Shown piece after piece: positions 1 to 7,552 of a DNA stretch of 10,007 nucleotides. Both the position numbers and the translations under genes were made by a program. The stretch covers positions 1 through 10,007 of the forward strand of contig CAMPGT010000144.1 in NCBI GenBank assembly GCA_946885665.1. Direction: 5' to 3'. Below the pieces are notes generated by a model. That model made no database searches, was not told the origin of the DNA, and saw only the letters and a list, made by a program, of their open reading frames with translations. Origin of the DNA: an uncultured Chitinophagaceae bacterium. GTDB taxonomy: Bacteria > Bacteroidota > Bacteroidia > Chitinophagales > Chitinophagaceae. How positions within the stretch are numbered: position 1 is the first letter of the stretch; each line of letters opens with the position of its first letter.

Positions 1-74
1 TTCCAGGATTGCTTTTATCCATTTCTCTGAAATTCGATAGAAAAAGAAATTTGTGCGCCTGGCACCTAAGCACT

Positions 75-1127
75 CTATGCAATAGTGATACTTTCATCCA
101 GGTACACATCCTGAATCGCCTGCAGCATCTCCACCCCCTCTTTAAACGGCCGCTGAAACGCCTTCCTCCCCAAAATCAAGCCCATTCCCCCTGCCCGCTT
201 ATTAATTACCGCAGTGGTAACCGCCTCCTGCAAGTCACTCGCCCCCTTACTTTCACCACCACTATTGATCAACCCCACCCGTCCACTATAACAATTCAAC
301 ACCTGGTACCGGGTAAGATCGATGGGATGATCGGAAGTGAGCTTCTCATAGACCAGCGCGCTCGTCTTGCCCTGTTTAATGGCGGGATACCCTCCATTAT
401 TAGTAGGCAATTTCTGTTTAATGATATCCGCCTGAATGGTCACACCCAGGTGATTCGCCTGTCCTGTGAGATCGGCTGACGTGTGATAATCGACATTATT
501 CACTTTAAACCCGGTATTGCGCGTGTAGCACCATAAAATAGTAACCATCCCCAGCTCATGCGCCAGCTCGAATGCTTCCGCTATCTCCCTTAACTGCCTC
601 GTGCTTTCTTCACTTCCCCAATAAATAGTGGCGCCAATCGCTGCCGCGCCCATATCCCACGCATTCTTTACCGTGCCGAAAAGCGTTTGATCGTAACGGT
701 TAGGGATGCTCAGCAATTCATTGTGGTTGATCTTTGCAACAAATGGGATGCGGTGCGCATACTTCCTGCTCATCACTCCCAATACGCCGAATGTGGACGC
801 CACGGCGTTGCAGCCTCCGTCAATGGCCAGGCGGATGATATTTTCCGGGTCGAAGTACAGGGGATTCGGCGCAAACGCCGACCCTGCGCTGTGTTCTATT
901 CCCTGGTCCACCGGAAAGATGCTGCAGTAGCCCGTGCCTGCCAGCCTGCCATGGTCAAGCAGCGCCTGGAAGTTTTTGAGCACCTGGTTGTTGCGGTTGC
1001 TGTTCACCCATATCCGCTCGATATGATCGGGTGATGGCAGGTGGATATCGTCTTTTGGGATGGTTTGGCAGTCATGTTCCAGGTAGTAAGCTGCTTTGTC
1101 GCCCAGCAGGTCAGTGATTCGCTTCAT
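75..1127 (-). CDS. fbaB: Class I fructose-bisphosphate aldolase (DhnA/FbaB type)
   Basis: Cytoplasmic glycolytic/gluconeogenic enzyme that reversibly cleaves fructose 1,6-bisphosphate into dihydroxyacetone phosphate and glyceraldehyde 3-phosphate through a lysine Schiff base, without metal. The protein resembles E. coli FbaB along its whole length: [12 protein letters not shown] at residues 71–82, YAHRIPF at 123–129, [11 protein letters not shown] at 165–175, [12 protein letters not shown] at 217–228, and [16 protein letters not shown] at 309–324. Lys237 in ADIIKQK lies where DhnA-type aldolases carry the Schiff-base lysine (alignment from memory). A GTG at 1148 would add seven residues, but the ATG at 1127 gives 350 aa, the length of E. 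coli FbaB, and an N-terminus (MKRITDLLG) that aligns with it, so I chose the ATG. No Shine-Dalgarno is seen. It is divergent from the cyclase gene with 69 bp between. Family assignment is secure; the choice of start is good. Confidence 0.96.
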   Translation of the reverse strand: MKRITDLLGDKAAYYLEHDCQTIPKDDIHLPSPDHIERIWVNSNRNNQVLKNFQALLDHGRLAGTGYCSIFPVDQGIEHSAGSAFAPNPLYFDPENIIRLAIDGGCNAVASTFGVLGVMSRKYAHRIPFVAKINHNELLSIPNRYDQTLFGTVKNAWDMGAAAIGATIYWGSEESTRQLREIAEAFELAHELGMVTILWCYTRNTGFKVNNVDYHTSADLTGQANHLGVTIQADIIKQKLPTNNGGYPAIKQGKTSALVYEKLTSDHPIDLTRYQVLNCYSGRVGLINSGGESKGASDLQEAVTTAVINKRAGGMGLILGRKAFQRPFKEGVEMLQAIQDVYLDESITIA

Positions 1128-1196
1128 GGTATCAAATTTTACGGGCACTCAATTTACTACTTTAACTCCTTAACTTCATGGAGACCAAAAACCGTT
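1128..1196. promoter_or_regulatory. Short divergent intergenic region (aldolase / cyclase)
   Basis: This 69-bp AT-rich spacer separates two divergently transcribed genes, so both promoters should lie in it or overlap the opposite coding region. On the minus strand TAAAATTTG (1141–1133) resembles the Bacteroidota -7 element TAnnTTTG with one extra base. It sits only five bases from the aldolase ATG and has no well-spaced TTG partner, so I do not call it a promoter. No terminator or convincing operator is visible. Confidence 0.4.
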
Positions 1197-3227
1197 ATGA
1201 GACGTCTCTCCGCGATAATGTTCACCGACATGGTGGGCTACAGTGCGCTTGCTCAGAGAAACGAGTCGCTTGCGCTCGAACTCCTGGAAGAGCACCGCAC
1301 CATACTCAGGCCCTTTTTCGGCAAACATGAAGGAAGGGAAATTGAAACGGCAGGCGACGCCTTTTTCGTTGAGTTCAACAGCGCCGTGGAAGCGGCAAAG
1401 TGCGCCATCGAGATTCAGCAGGTGCTGCATAACAGGAATACCAAAGAGAGCCCCGAGCGCTGCATCAGGTTAAGGATTGGCCTCCACATTGGCGACGTGG
1501 TGTATATGGATAAACACGTGCACGGCGACGGTGTGAACATCGCCGCACGCCTCGAGCCGCTTGCACCCCCGGAGGGCATCTGCATATCGGAAGACGTGGA
1601 GCGCCAAATACGCAACAAAATAGATTACCCGGTGGTAAAAGCCGGCGCAGAAAAATTGAAGAACATCTCCATGGATATGGACGTGTTCTACATCGCACTG
1701 CCATGGGTATCCTCATTAAAAAAACATGCAGGTGCCGGTAAACGCAGGCGAACGGTTGTGTATTTGTCTGCACTGCTCATTGTGCTGCTCAGCTTCATGT
1801 TGTTTCTTTTTTTTCGTAACGATGAACTGAAGGCTGCATCCTCAACAAAATACCGGCTGGCGGTACTGCCGCTGAAAAACATCAGCAATGATGCGGGCGA
1901 CGATTATTTTGCCGATGGCCTCACAGAAGAACTAATATCGAGTATTGCCAAAATTGGCGGATTGAATGTCATTGCCCGCACCTCTATAATGAAGTATAAA
2001 AATGCCAATAAGGATATTGCGCAGATAGGCAGTGAGCTAATGGTAGGCACTGTGCTTGAAGGAAGCGTGCGAAAGGCGAATAATAAGGCAAGAATTTCGG
2101 TGCAGCTTATCAATGTTTCGAACCAGCAAAATCTTTGGTCGGCGAATTATGATCGCGAGCTGAGCGACATCTTCACCATACAAAGCGAGATTGCCACCAA
2201 CATTGCGCGCGAGCTGAAGATCAGGCTGGTTCAGTCCGAAAAAAATCAGCTCGATAAACGAACTACCAGCAACATGGAGGCATACCAGGAATATCTTATC
2301 GGTAAGCATCTGCTGAACCAGCGAACACCCCAAACGGTGCAGGAAGGAATAAAACACTTTGAAAAGGCCATCGAACTCGATCCGCAATTCGCACTACCCT
2401 ATCCCGAACTGGCCTATTCTTACACGCTCACGGGTGTTGCAGGATATGGTGATGTTGACCGGAGCGTTGCCGAAAAGCGCGCAAAAGACGCCGTAATGAA
2501 AGCGCTTGAACTGGATTCAACACTTGCCGAGGCGCATGCTGCGCTGGCTTACATTAAGTTCAGGATCGACTGGGATTGGGAAGGGGCCGAACGCGGATTC
2601 AAAAAAGCCATTGAACTGAAGCCCGGCTATGCCACCGCGCACGAATGGTACGCACTCTTCCTTGCCGTTCGCGTACACCTCGACGAGTCGCAAAGGCAAA
2701 TGCAAATTGCCTATGACCTCGATCCGCTTTCTCCAAATGTGAACAATGGTATTGCCCGCATCTATCATTTCAGAAATGAAATGGACAAAGCACTGCAGCA
2801 GATCAACAAGACCATTGCAATGGATCCGAATTACGCGGAGGCGCATTTTACAAAGGGTATGGCTTATAATAAAATGAAAAAATTCACCGAGGCGGAGACG
2901 GAGATAAAGAAGGCCGTCGATCTTTCGGGCCGGCGACCCGTAATGGTTGGCGTACTGGGCCGCATCTATGCGCACGAAGGAAAGGCCGATGCGGCAAGAC
3001 AACTGTTGAAAGAATTGCAAACGCCACCGGTTGATGACGACAAACTATACGCCATTGCCACCATCAAGCTTGCGCAGGGTAACATTGACGAAGCCTTCGA
3101 CATCATGGAGCGGCTCGCCGCGAAAAAATACGGGATCATGGTGTACCTGAAAGTTGAAAGTAGCTTTTTCGGTACCGGAGTCACCAGCGAACGGTACAAT
3201 CGGCTCGTCGCCCGGATCGGCCTGTGA
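1197..3227 (+). CDS. Membrane-anchored class III nucleotide cyclase with TolB-like and TPR domains
   Basis: Predicted signalling protein of 676 aa. Residues 1–170 form a class III adenylate/guanylate cyclase domain: metal-binding Asp11 (FTDMVGYS) and Asp54 (TAGDAFF), and Asn114 and Arg118 (GDGVNIAARLE), which stabilise the transition state in the family. The base-selecting positions look unusual: Glu50 (guanylate-cyclase-like) and His107 where adenylate cyclases usually have Asp. One transmembrane helix spans about 186–206. A TolB N-terminal-like domain follows at about 218–345 (YRLAVLPLKNIS, YFADGLTEELI, VLEGSVRKA), then TPR-type helices from about 362 to 640. The cyclase half is probably cytoplasmic and the rest periplasmic (inference). 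The open frame extends upstream to 1041 but would run into the aldolase gene; the ATG at 1197 gives MRRLSAIMFTDMVGYS, the usual start for this domain. Substrate (ATP or GTP) and stimulus are unknown. Confidence 0.92.
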   Translation: MRRLSAIMFTDMVGYSALAQRNESLALELLEEHRTILRPFFGKHEGREIETAGDAFFVEFNSAVEAAKCAIEIQQVLHNRNTKESPERCIRLRIGLHIGDVVYMDKHVHGDGVNIAARLEPLAPPEGICISEDVERQIRNKIDYPVVKAGAEKLKNISMDMDVFYIALPWVSSLKKHAGAGKRRRTVVYLSALLIVLLSFMLFLFFRNDELKAASSTKYRLAVLPLKNISNDAGDDYFADGLTEELISSIAKIGGLNVIARTSIMKYKNANKDIAQIGSELMVGTVLEGSVRKANNKARISVQLINVSNQQNLWSANYDRELSDIFTIQSEIATNIARELKIRLVQSEKNQLDKRTTSNMEAYQEYLIGKHLLNQRTPQTVQEGIKHFEKAIELDPQFALPYPELAYSYTLTGVAGYGDVDRSVAEKRAKDAVMKALELDSTLAEAHAALAYIKFRIDWDWEGAERGFKKAIELKPGYATAHEWYALFLAVRVHLDESQRQMQIAYDLDPLSPNVNNGIARIYHFRNEMDKALQQINKTIAMDPNYAEAHFTKGMAYNKMKKFTEAETEIKKAVDLSGRRPVMVGVLGRIYAHEGKADAARQLLKELQTPPVDDDKLYAIATIKLAQGNIDEAFDIMERLAAKKYGIMVYLKVESSFFGTGVTSERYNRLVARIGL

Positions 3228-4589
3228 TCATTCGCTTTCGTTCGTCAGTTTGTCGCGTTCGTTTTCGAGTATTTCAATGCAGTTCATCAGTGATCTGAAA
3301 ACATGGTAGGGACCTTTCCAGATATGCGCCTTTCTTGACTTCCTCTTATCCGGTTGCTTGTCGATACCGCCTTCATACCAGTCGCCGTTCACATGATCGA
3401 TCAAATATTTCTGGCAGTACTGCCATTCTTTTTCAAAATAATCGAGATAATCGGGATGCGGTACCGAATGGTCCTGTGCATACATCGCAGCGTAAAGCAA
3501 AAGTGTGTTGAGCGCCTCTGCCTGTGCCCACCAGTTTTTGGTGTCGGCAATAATGGTTATCGGACCATCTTCAGTAAAATAATATCCCTCGTCATACAAT
3601 CCGCCAAGATCGCTGTCCCATCCGTTGCCAATGGCGTGGTCAACCATTTTTTTGCTGATGCGGTACGTTGTCGTGTCGGGCATCAATCCCAGTACCGTGG
3701 ATGCCTCGATCAGCAGGTAGGCTGTTTCTATGTCGTGGCCAAATGATACATGGTCGAGGGAATGATGCTTGAGAATATTTTCTCGCGGTGTATTGTGGAA
3801 AGAGATTGGCTTCCAGTCGGGAGTGAGGAACAGCGTGAGGTATCCTTTCCGTGTTACGATGGTATCCCTGATAAGGGTAAGCATTTCGTTGAGCCGCTCC
3901 TTAACGAGTGGATCGGGCCATACCGAATACAGTTCCGTTAAGGCTTCAAGCAGGTGGATGGAACTGTTCTGGTCCTTGTAACCCAGATCGGAAGTGGAGG
4001 GCGTTGATGCCGGCCGCACGATGGGTTTGCCGCTGCGCTCGAGGTGCATGAAGTAACCTTTGTGCACCGGATCGTGACTGTGTTTTTCGAGCCACCCAAA
4101 AGCTTTCTTTGCCAGTGCAAGCACTGCCGTGTCGCCCGAGGCTTTGTAGAGTGCCGATAATCCATAAACGCCAAAGGCGTTACCGTACGCATCCTTGTTT
4201 GTGGTTACGGGCTTTCCTTCTCGTGTTACGAGGCTGTAAAATCCACCATATTCCTTATCCCACATTTTATCTCTCAGAAAATAAAACCCGTGTTTCGAGT
4301 AACCAATGAAAGAGGTGTCGTGAAAAAATTCGGCTGCCCTGGCGGTCGACCAGATGTGCCGCGCCTGTGTGACGATCATCTTCTCCTGTTTTTCCGTTGG
4401 TTTGAAATCATAGGTGTAGTTGGAGATGTAGCCGCCGTATTCATGATCGATGTTGCGCGGATAATATTTATCGATCAGCAGGTCCTTTGCAGCAAATTTC
4501 ATTTGCTCCAAAATGGTGTCGAGTGCGGGATCCTGCGCCAGCAGCCTGTGGCCCGTCAACAGGAGCAGAATAAAGAATAATTTACGCAT
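3228..4589 (-). CDS. Exported AGE-family sugar 2-epimerase/isomerase, cellobiose/mannobiose 2-epimerase-like
   Basis: Member of the N-acylglucosamine 2-epimerase (AGE) superfamily, (alpha/alpha)6-barrel enzymes that epimerise or isomerise sugars at C2. The 453-aa precursor starts with a signal peptide (MRKLFFILLLLTGHRLLAQ), probably cut after Ala18, with no lipobox Cys; the mature enzyme should lie outside the cytoplasm. Family motifs: YGGYISNY at 51–58, QARHIWSTARAAEFF at 75–89, DAYGNAFGVYGLSAL at 133–147, IHLLEALTELY at 211–221, FGHDIETAYLLIEA at 283–296, NWWAQAEALNTLLLY at 352–366, and WKGPYHVFRS at 424–433. His212, His285, Glu288 and His429 match the catalytic or substrate-contacting positions of cellobiose 2-epimerases by motif position. 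It is last in the minus-strand cluster, 23 nt after the SIS gene. Superfamily membership is near certain; the disaccharide-epimerase reading is likely, the true substrate unknown. Confidence 0.93.
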   Translation of the reverse strand: MRKLFFILLLLTGHRLLAQDPALDTILEQMKFAAKDLLIDKYYPRNIDHEYGGYISNYTYDFKPTEKQEKMIVTQARHIWSTARAAEFFHDTSFIGYSKHGFYFLRDKMWDKEYGGFYSLVTREGKPVTTNKDAYGNAFGVYGLSALYKASGDTAVLALAKKAFGWLEKHSHDPVHKGYFMHLERSGKPIVRPASTPSTSDLGYKDQNSSIHLLEALTELYSVWPDPLVKERLNEMLTLIRDTIVTRKGYLTLFLTPDWKPISFHNTPRENILKHHSLDHVSFGHDIETAYLLIEASTVLGLMPDTTTYRISKKMVDHAIGNGWDSDLGGLYDEGYYFTEDGPITIIADTKNWWAQAEALNTLLLYAAMYAQDHSVPHPDYLDYFEKEWQYCQKYLIDHVNGDWYEGGIDKQPDKRKSRKAHIWKGPYHVFRSLMNCIEILENERDKLTNESE

Positions 4590-4612
4590 GAGCTGTTAGA
4601 TTAGGTTAATAG

Positions 4613-5374
4613 TTAAACGCCGGCAACCCTTGTTTTATATTCACTGAGCGCCTCTTCCAAACGTTGTTTCGCGGTATTGTCGCCGGGTACATTGTGAGAC
4701 GGATGAATGAACAATTTTACGCCGCGGTCGGCCAGTATTTCTGCAACGGTGGTTACGGTCATCCACACGCAGGTAACGAAAGCCATTGTTGAAACGGGCC
4801 CCACTTTGTCCTGGTGGTTTTTCAGTGCAACGGAAGCATCGCCAATGGGCGCGCAGGTGTCCACTACAATATCAGCCAGGTCGAATATGGTTTTACCGCT
4901 GGAGTGGCGCGTCTGTTTTCCTTTCGCTTCGGCCGCCGATCCGAACACCACCACTTTCATTCCTTTCTTCCTGGCTTCAATGGCCACATCTATGTTTACG
5001 TTGTTGATGCCGGAGTGTGAGAACAGCCACATCGTGTCACGCGTGTCAAAGGTATACCCCTTCATGATCTCCACGCCGTAGCCTTCCACCCGTTCGAGGA
5101 ATACGAACTGGTGTACGCCCATTTCGCCGGTGATCCGTGTAAAAAAAGTGAGTGGTAATTCAATCATGGGATGAAAACCCACAAAGCCGCCAATCCTCGG
5201 GTACATTTCTTCGATCGGTATGGTGGCGTGCCCGCATCCGAATGTGTGCACCCATCTCCCACATTCAATGGAATCGGCCATCACGGTGGCCGCTTGCTTA
5301 ATGTTTTCCATTTGCGTCTCCTCAATTTTAGTCATGATGTTACGGGCGTTTTCCAACCATTGTTTTGCTAACAT
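4613..5374 (-). CDS. SIS-domain phosphosugar-binding protein (UPF0309/COG4821-like)
   Basis: Cytoplasmic 253-aa protein with one sugar-isomerase (SIS) fold. Visible features are HTFGCGHATIPIEEMYPR at 43–60, the phosphosugar-binding loop FSHSGINNVNIDVA at 118–131, and TRHSSGKTIFDLADIVVD at 155–172 followed by APIGDASV at 175–182. These patterns suit the stand-alone SIS family UPF0309, whose members have no settled reaction. SIS proteins generally isomerise or de-aminate phosphorylated sugars, or sense them as regulators. No DNA-binding helix-turn-helix is present, which argues against an RpiR-type regulator. It lies 18 nt after the MFS gene and 23 nt before the AGE gene, so a role on the sugar phosphate made by the neighbouring ROK kinase is a fair inference. 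Confidence 0.88.
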   Translation of the reverse strand: MLAKQWLENARNIMTKIEETQMENIKQAATVMADSIECGRWVHTFGCGHATIPIEEMYPRIGGFVGFHPMIELPLTFFTRITGEMGVHQFVFLERVEGYGVEIMKGYTFDTRDTMWLFSHSGINNVNIDVAIEARKKGMKVVVFGSAAEAKGKQTRHSSGKTIFDLADIVVDTCAPIGDASVALKNHQDKVGPVSTMAFVTCVWMTVTTVAEILADRGVKLFIHPSHNVPGDNTAKQRLEEALSEYKTRVAGV

Positions 5375-5392
5375 ATATTTCGATTTAATTAT

Positions 5393-6535
5393 TTACAATT
5401 TTTTCCTGATAAAAAAGCATAAAATGAACATGCATCCTAATATGATGCCGGATATATTCACGATCTGCTGCACGCCGTATTCCTGCACCACCAGGCCCGT
5501 GATGTAATTGATCAAAACGTTGCCGGTGAGTGCAATCACGAAGACAAAGCTGAATGCTGTTGCCGACAGTTCCGTAAACCGGCTGCCCACGAATCCCAGC
5601 ATAATCGGAAATCCCGCTGCCAGCCCGGCCCCGGTGAACATAAGGCCGGCAACGGCCATATTGTATGACGATGTAAATTTTAACAACAGGATGCCGATGG
5701 CTGCCAGGGTGAGGGAAGAAAACATAATGTTCATACCCGCCGCTTTTCTGAACACGCTGCCCAGCAACAGCCGCATGCCGATCATTCCTGCAACAAACAG
5801 GCTCAGCGCGAAAAGGGCGCTTGTCATGCCGACCGACGCATGGCTGATGAGATAAGATGTTGTCCAATTATTGATAACGGCCTCGAAGCTGCTTTGGAAA
5901 AAAAGGAAGAAGGCAACTAGCAGCAAAAAGCCGTTCCCCATTAGCTGAAAACTTTTTTTCAATGGAAAGCCCTGCTTGTTTTTCGGTTGCGGAAACCTGA
6001 TGAAAACGAAGAAAAGCAAAATGAGAAAAATAAAAATTCCGACGAACGCGAGTATCGTGCCGAACGAGAAATGTTCTTTGAGAAGGCCGATCACCAATGG
6101 CATTCCGAGCGCACCGGCGCCATAAAATATCCCGAGGATGCTGAGATTGGCTCCTTTGTCTTCGGCGCTGATATCGGAAACCAGCGCATTCGTGGCGCCG
6201 TTGATGGCGCCGCCGCCCACACCAAAAATATACACGCACAGTTTAAGAACGGTGAGATCGTGCGAAAACGCGATGCCTTCGAGGCCGGCGCAAAGAAATC
6301 CTGCCGAAGAAATGAGGATGAGCTTGTAGCCATACCTGTCGCACACTGGGCCGAAGATGAGTGAACCGGTAAGGATGCCGATGGGCAGAATGCTGAAGAG
6401 GGTGCCGGCAGAAAAATCATCGGAACTGAACCGTTCCTGCAGGTCGGGCTGAATGGAGCCCAGCGTAATTATACCCATGCCGAATAAAAGAATGCCGAAA
6501 CACGAAGCGAGGAAATTGAGTTTCCGGTTATACAT
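5393..6535 (-). CDS. MFS sugar transporter
   Basis: Inner-membrane Major Facilitator Superfamily permease, 380 aa with twelve predicted hydrophobic helices (approximately 8–28, 43–63, 73–90, 96–117, 131–152, 160–179, 201–222, 237–257, 267–285, 291–313, 322–345, 357–376). The loop between helices 2 and 3 carries motif A as GPVCDRYGYK (62–71), and helix 4 has a Gly-rich run (VGGGAINGATNALVSD, 106–121) reminiscent of the FHS (fucose/glucose-galactose:H+ symporter) group. A Lys/Arg-rich loop at about 180–195 separates the two halves. The ATG directly follows the TAG stop of the ROK gene with no intervening base, so translation is probably coupled. The neighbours make it a likely importer of the sugar handled by this cluster; the substrate cannot be deduced. 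Confidence 0.92.
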   Translation of the reverse strand: MYNRKLNFLASCFGILLFGMGIITLGSIQPDLQERFSSDDFSAGTLFSILPIGILTGSLIFGPVCDRYGYKLILISSAGFLCAGLEGIAFSHDLTVLKLCVYIFGVGGGAINGATNALVSDISAEDKGANLSILGIFYGAGALGMPLVIGLLKEHFSFGTILAFVGIFIFLILLFFVFIRFPQPKNKQGFPLKKSFQLMGNGFLLLVAFFLFFQSSFEAVINNWTTSYLISHASVGMTSALFALSLFVAGMIGMRLLLGSVFRKAAGMNIMFSSLTLAAIGILLLKFTSSYNMAVAGLMFTGAGLAAGFPIMLGFVGSRFTELSATAFSFVFVIALTGNVLINYITGLVVQEYGVQQIVNISGIILGCMFILCFFIRKKL

Positions 6536-7504
6536 CTATGATCTGCGATTGTTTGCTGCCGTTACTAATTGCAGTGCCATGTGCCCCGCTCCATACACGC
6601 CCGCGTTTACGCCCAGCAGTGACGGTTCCATGGTTACAAGGCCGATGCTTACCGGCTGCGCCCATTTTGCCGCTTCTGCACGTATCTGCGGAATGAACTT
6701 TGTTGCCGGACCGAATACGCCGCCGCCGAAAATAATTTTCTCGGGGTTCATAAAGCTCACGAGGTTGGCGATGGCCATGCCCCACAGCCCGATACAGTTG
6801 TCAATAATTTTTGCGGCGATAGGATCTTTTTGTTCAAACGCTTCGAATACATCGTGTGAGGTAAGTGCCTGTGCGGCTTTATCTTTCAATATACCAGCAT
6901 AAGTATTATCGTTCTGTATTTCTTCTCTTGCGCGGTTGGCGATGCCCGAGCCGGAGGCATGGTATTCAAGGCAACCGCATTTTGAATAGGCGTCGATAAA
7001 GGGCCTGTCGAGCGCCATCCAACCAACTGCTCCTGATATGCCATGCGCGCCGCCGAGGATGGTGCCGTCGCTTAATATGCCCAGGCCGATGCCGGTGCCC
7101 ACGGCAAAGAATATCGCATCGCTGCAGCCCACAGCATTTCCTTTCCAGGTTTCACCCAGTATGTAACAGGCGCGATCGCTTTCTATCGTCACCGGTATTT
7201 GCGGTACCGCCGCCTGCACTTCATTTAGCAATGGATAATCTTCCCATCCCTCGATATTGGGCGCCCAAACGGTCCCTGTTCTCCTCCTGCTGATGCCGGG
7301 CACACATATACCTATGGCATGAATTTGCCCCGAATAGATGGAGGAATTAACGAGCTTAAGGATTTCCTCGGTAATCAGCGCCCCCACTTCCTTTCCTTTT
7401 CTTGCATTGATGGCAACACGATAGTCGTGCTGTAGAATTCCTTCCGGGGTAAAGATACCGAGTGCGATTTTAGTACCCCCAATGTCGATTGCCAGTAACG
7501 CCAT
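6536..7504 (-). CDS. ROK-family sugar kinase, divergent
   Basis: Predicted cytoplasmic hexose or amino-sugar kinase of the ROK family, 322 aa (usual length about 300–320). The ATP phosphate loop is AIDIGGTKIALG at 5–16. The probable catalytic base is Asp110 in IESDRACYILGE (107–118). The second glycine motif is AVGTGIGLGIL at 134–144, and the C-terminal adenosine-motif region is EKIIFGGGVF at 255–264. Two family features are altered. The sugar-binding motif usually written GEIGH reads GAVGW (158–162), and the zinc motif CxCGxxGCLE is degenerate, leaving only CGCLE (176–180). Either the substrate differs from glucose/GlcNAc/ManNAc or this is a metal-free subfamily. No helix-turn-helix precedes the kinase domain, so it is not a NagC/XylR-type repressor. 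It is first in the tight sugar run, 48 nt after crcB and abutting the MFS gene. Confidence 0.93.
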   Translation of the reverse strand: MALLAIDIGGTKIALGIFTPEGILQHDYRVAINARKGKEVGALITEEILKLVNSSIYSGQIHAIGICVPGISRRRTGTVWAPNIEGWEDYPLLNEVQAAVPQIPVTIESDRACYILGETWKGNAVGCSDAIFFAVGTGIGLGILSDGTILGGAHGISGAVGWMALDRPFIDAYSKCGCLEYHASGSGIANRAREEIQNDNTYAGILKDKAAQALTSHDVFEAFEQKDPIAAKIIDNCIGLWGMAIANLVSFMNPEKIIFGGGVFGPATKFIPQIRAEAAKWAQPVSIGLVTMEPSLLGVNAGVYGAGHMALQLVTAANNRRS

Positions 7505-7552
7505 ACACTGTAATATAATACACTTGCCCGTTCAATGGTCAAAGTGCCGCCC
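7505..7552 (-). promoter_or_regulatory. crcB–ROK gap with a possible promoter
   Basis: The 48-nt gap reads, on the minus strand, TTGACC (7542–7537), 16 nt, then TATTAT (7520–7515), ten nt before the ROK ATG. This resembles a generic sigma70 promoter. The upstream TTTG (7543–7540) also fits the Bacteroidota -33 element, but a good TAnnTTTG is not present. Transcription from it would begin only a few bases ahead of the ATG, giving a nearly leaderless message. It could let the sugar genes be expressed apart from fluoride-controlled crcB. No terminator hairpin is seen in the gap. Confidence 0.25.

Noticed and set aside
1..22. Possible start of another minus-strand gene (ATG at 22, reading MDKSNPG to the window edge)
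   Set aside because: Only seven codons are visible and no motif can be judged; it could equally be non-coding sequence downstream of the aldolase gene.
41..65. Terminator-like hairpin after the aldolase (GTGC/GCAC stem on the minus strand, followed by a U-rich stretch)
   Set aside because: The stem is only four base pairs and the U run is interrupted, too weak to call.
1128..1148. GTG start for the aldolase at 1148
   Set aside because: Adds seven residues absent from E. coli FbaB; the ATG at 1127 gives the expected 350 aa and aligned N-terminus.
1041..1196. N-terminal extension of the cyclase frame (52 extra residues)
   Set aside because: It would overlap the divergent aldolase coding region, lacks domain similarity, and the ATG at 1197 yields the normal start of a class III cyclase domain.
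2517..3020. Long antisense open frame opposite the TPR region, and similar frames opposite the aldolase, MFS and FAD genes
   Set aside because: They lie entirely within well-recognised genes, have no family motifs, and show low-complexity or Arg/Pro/His-biased translations typical of shadow frames.
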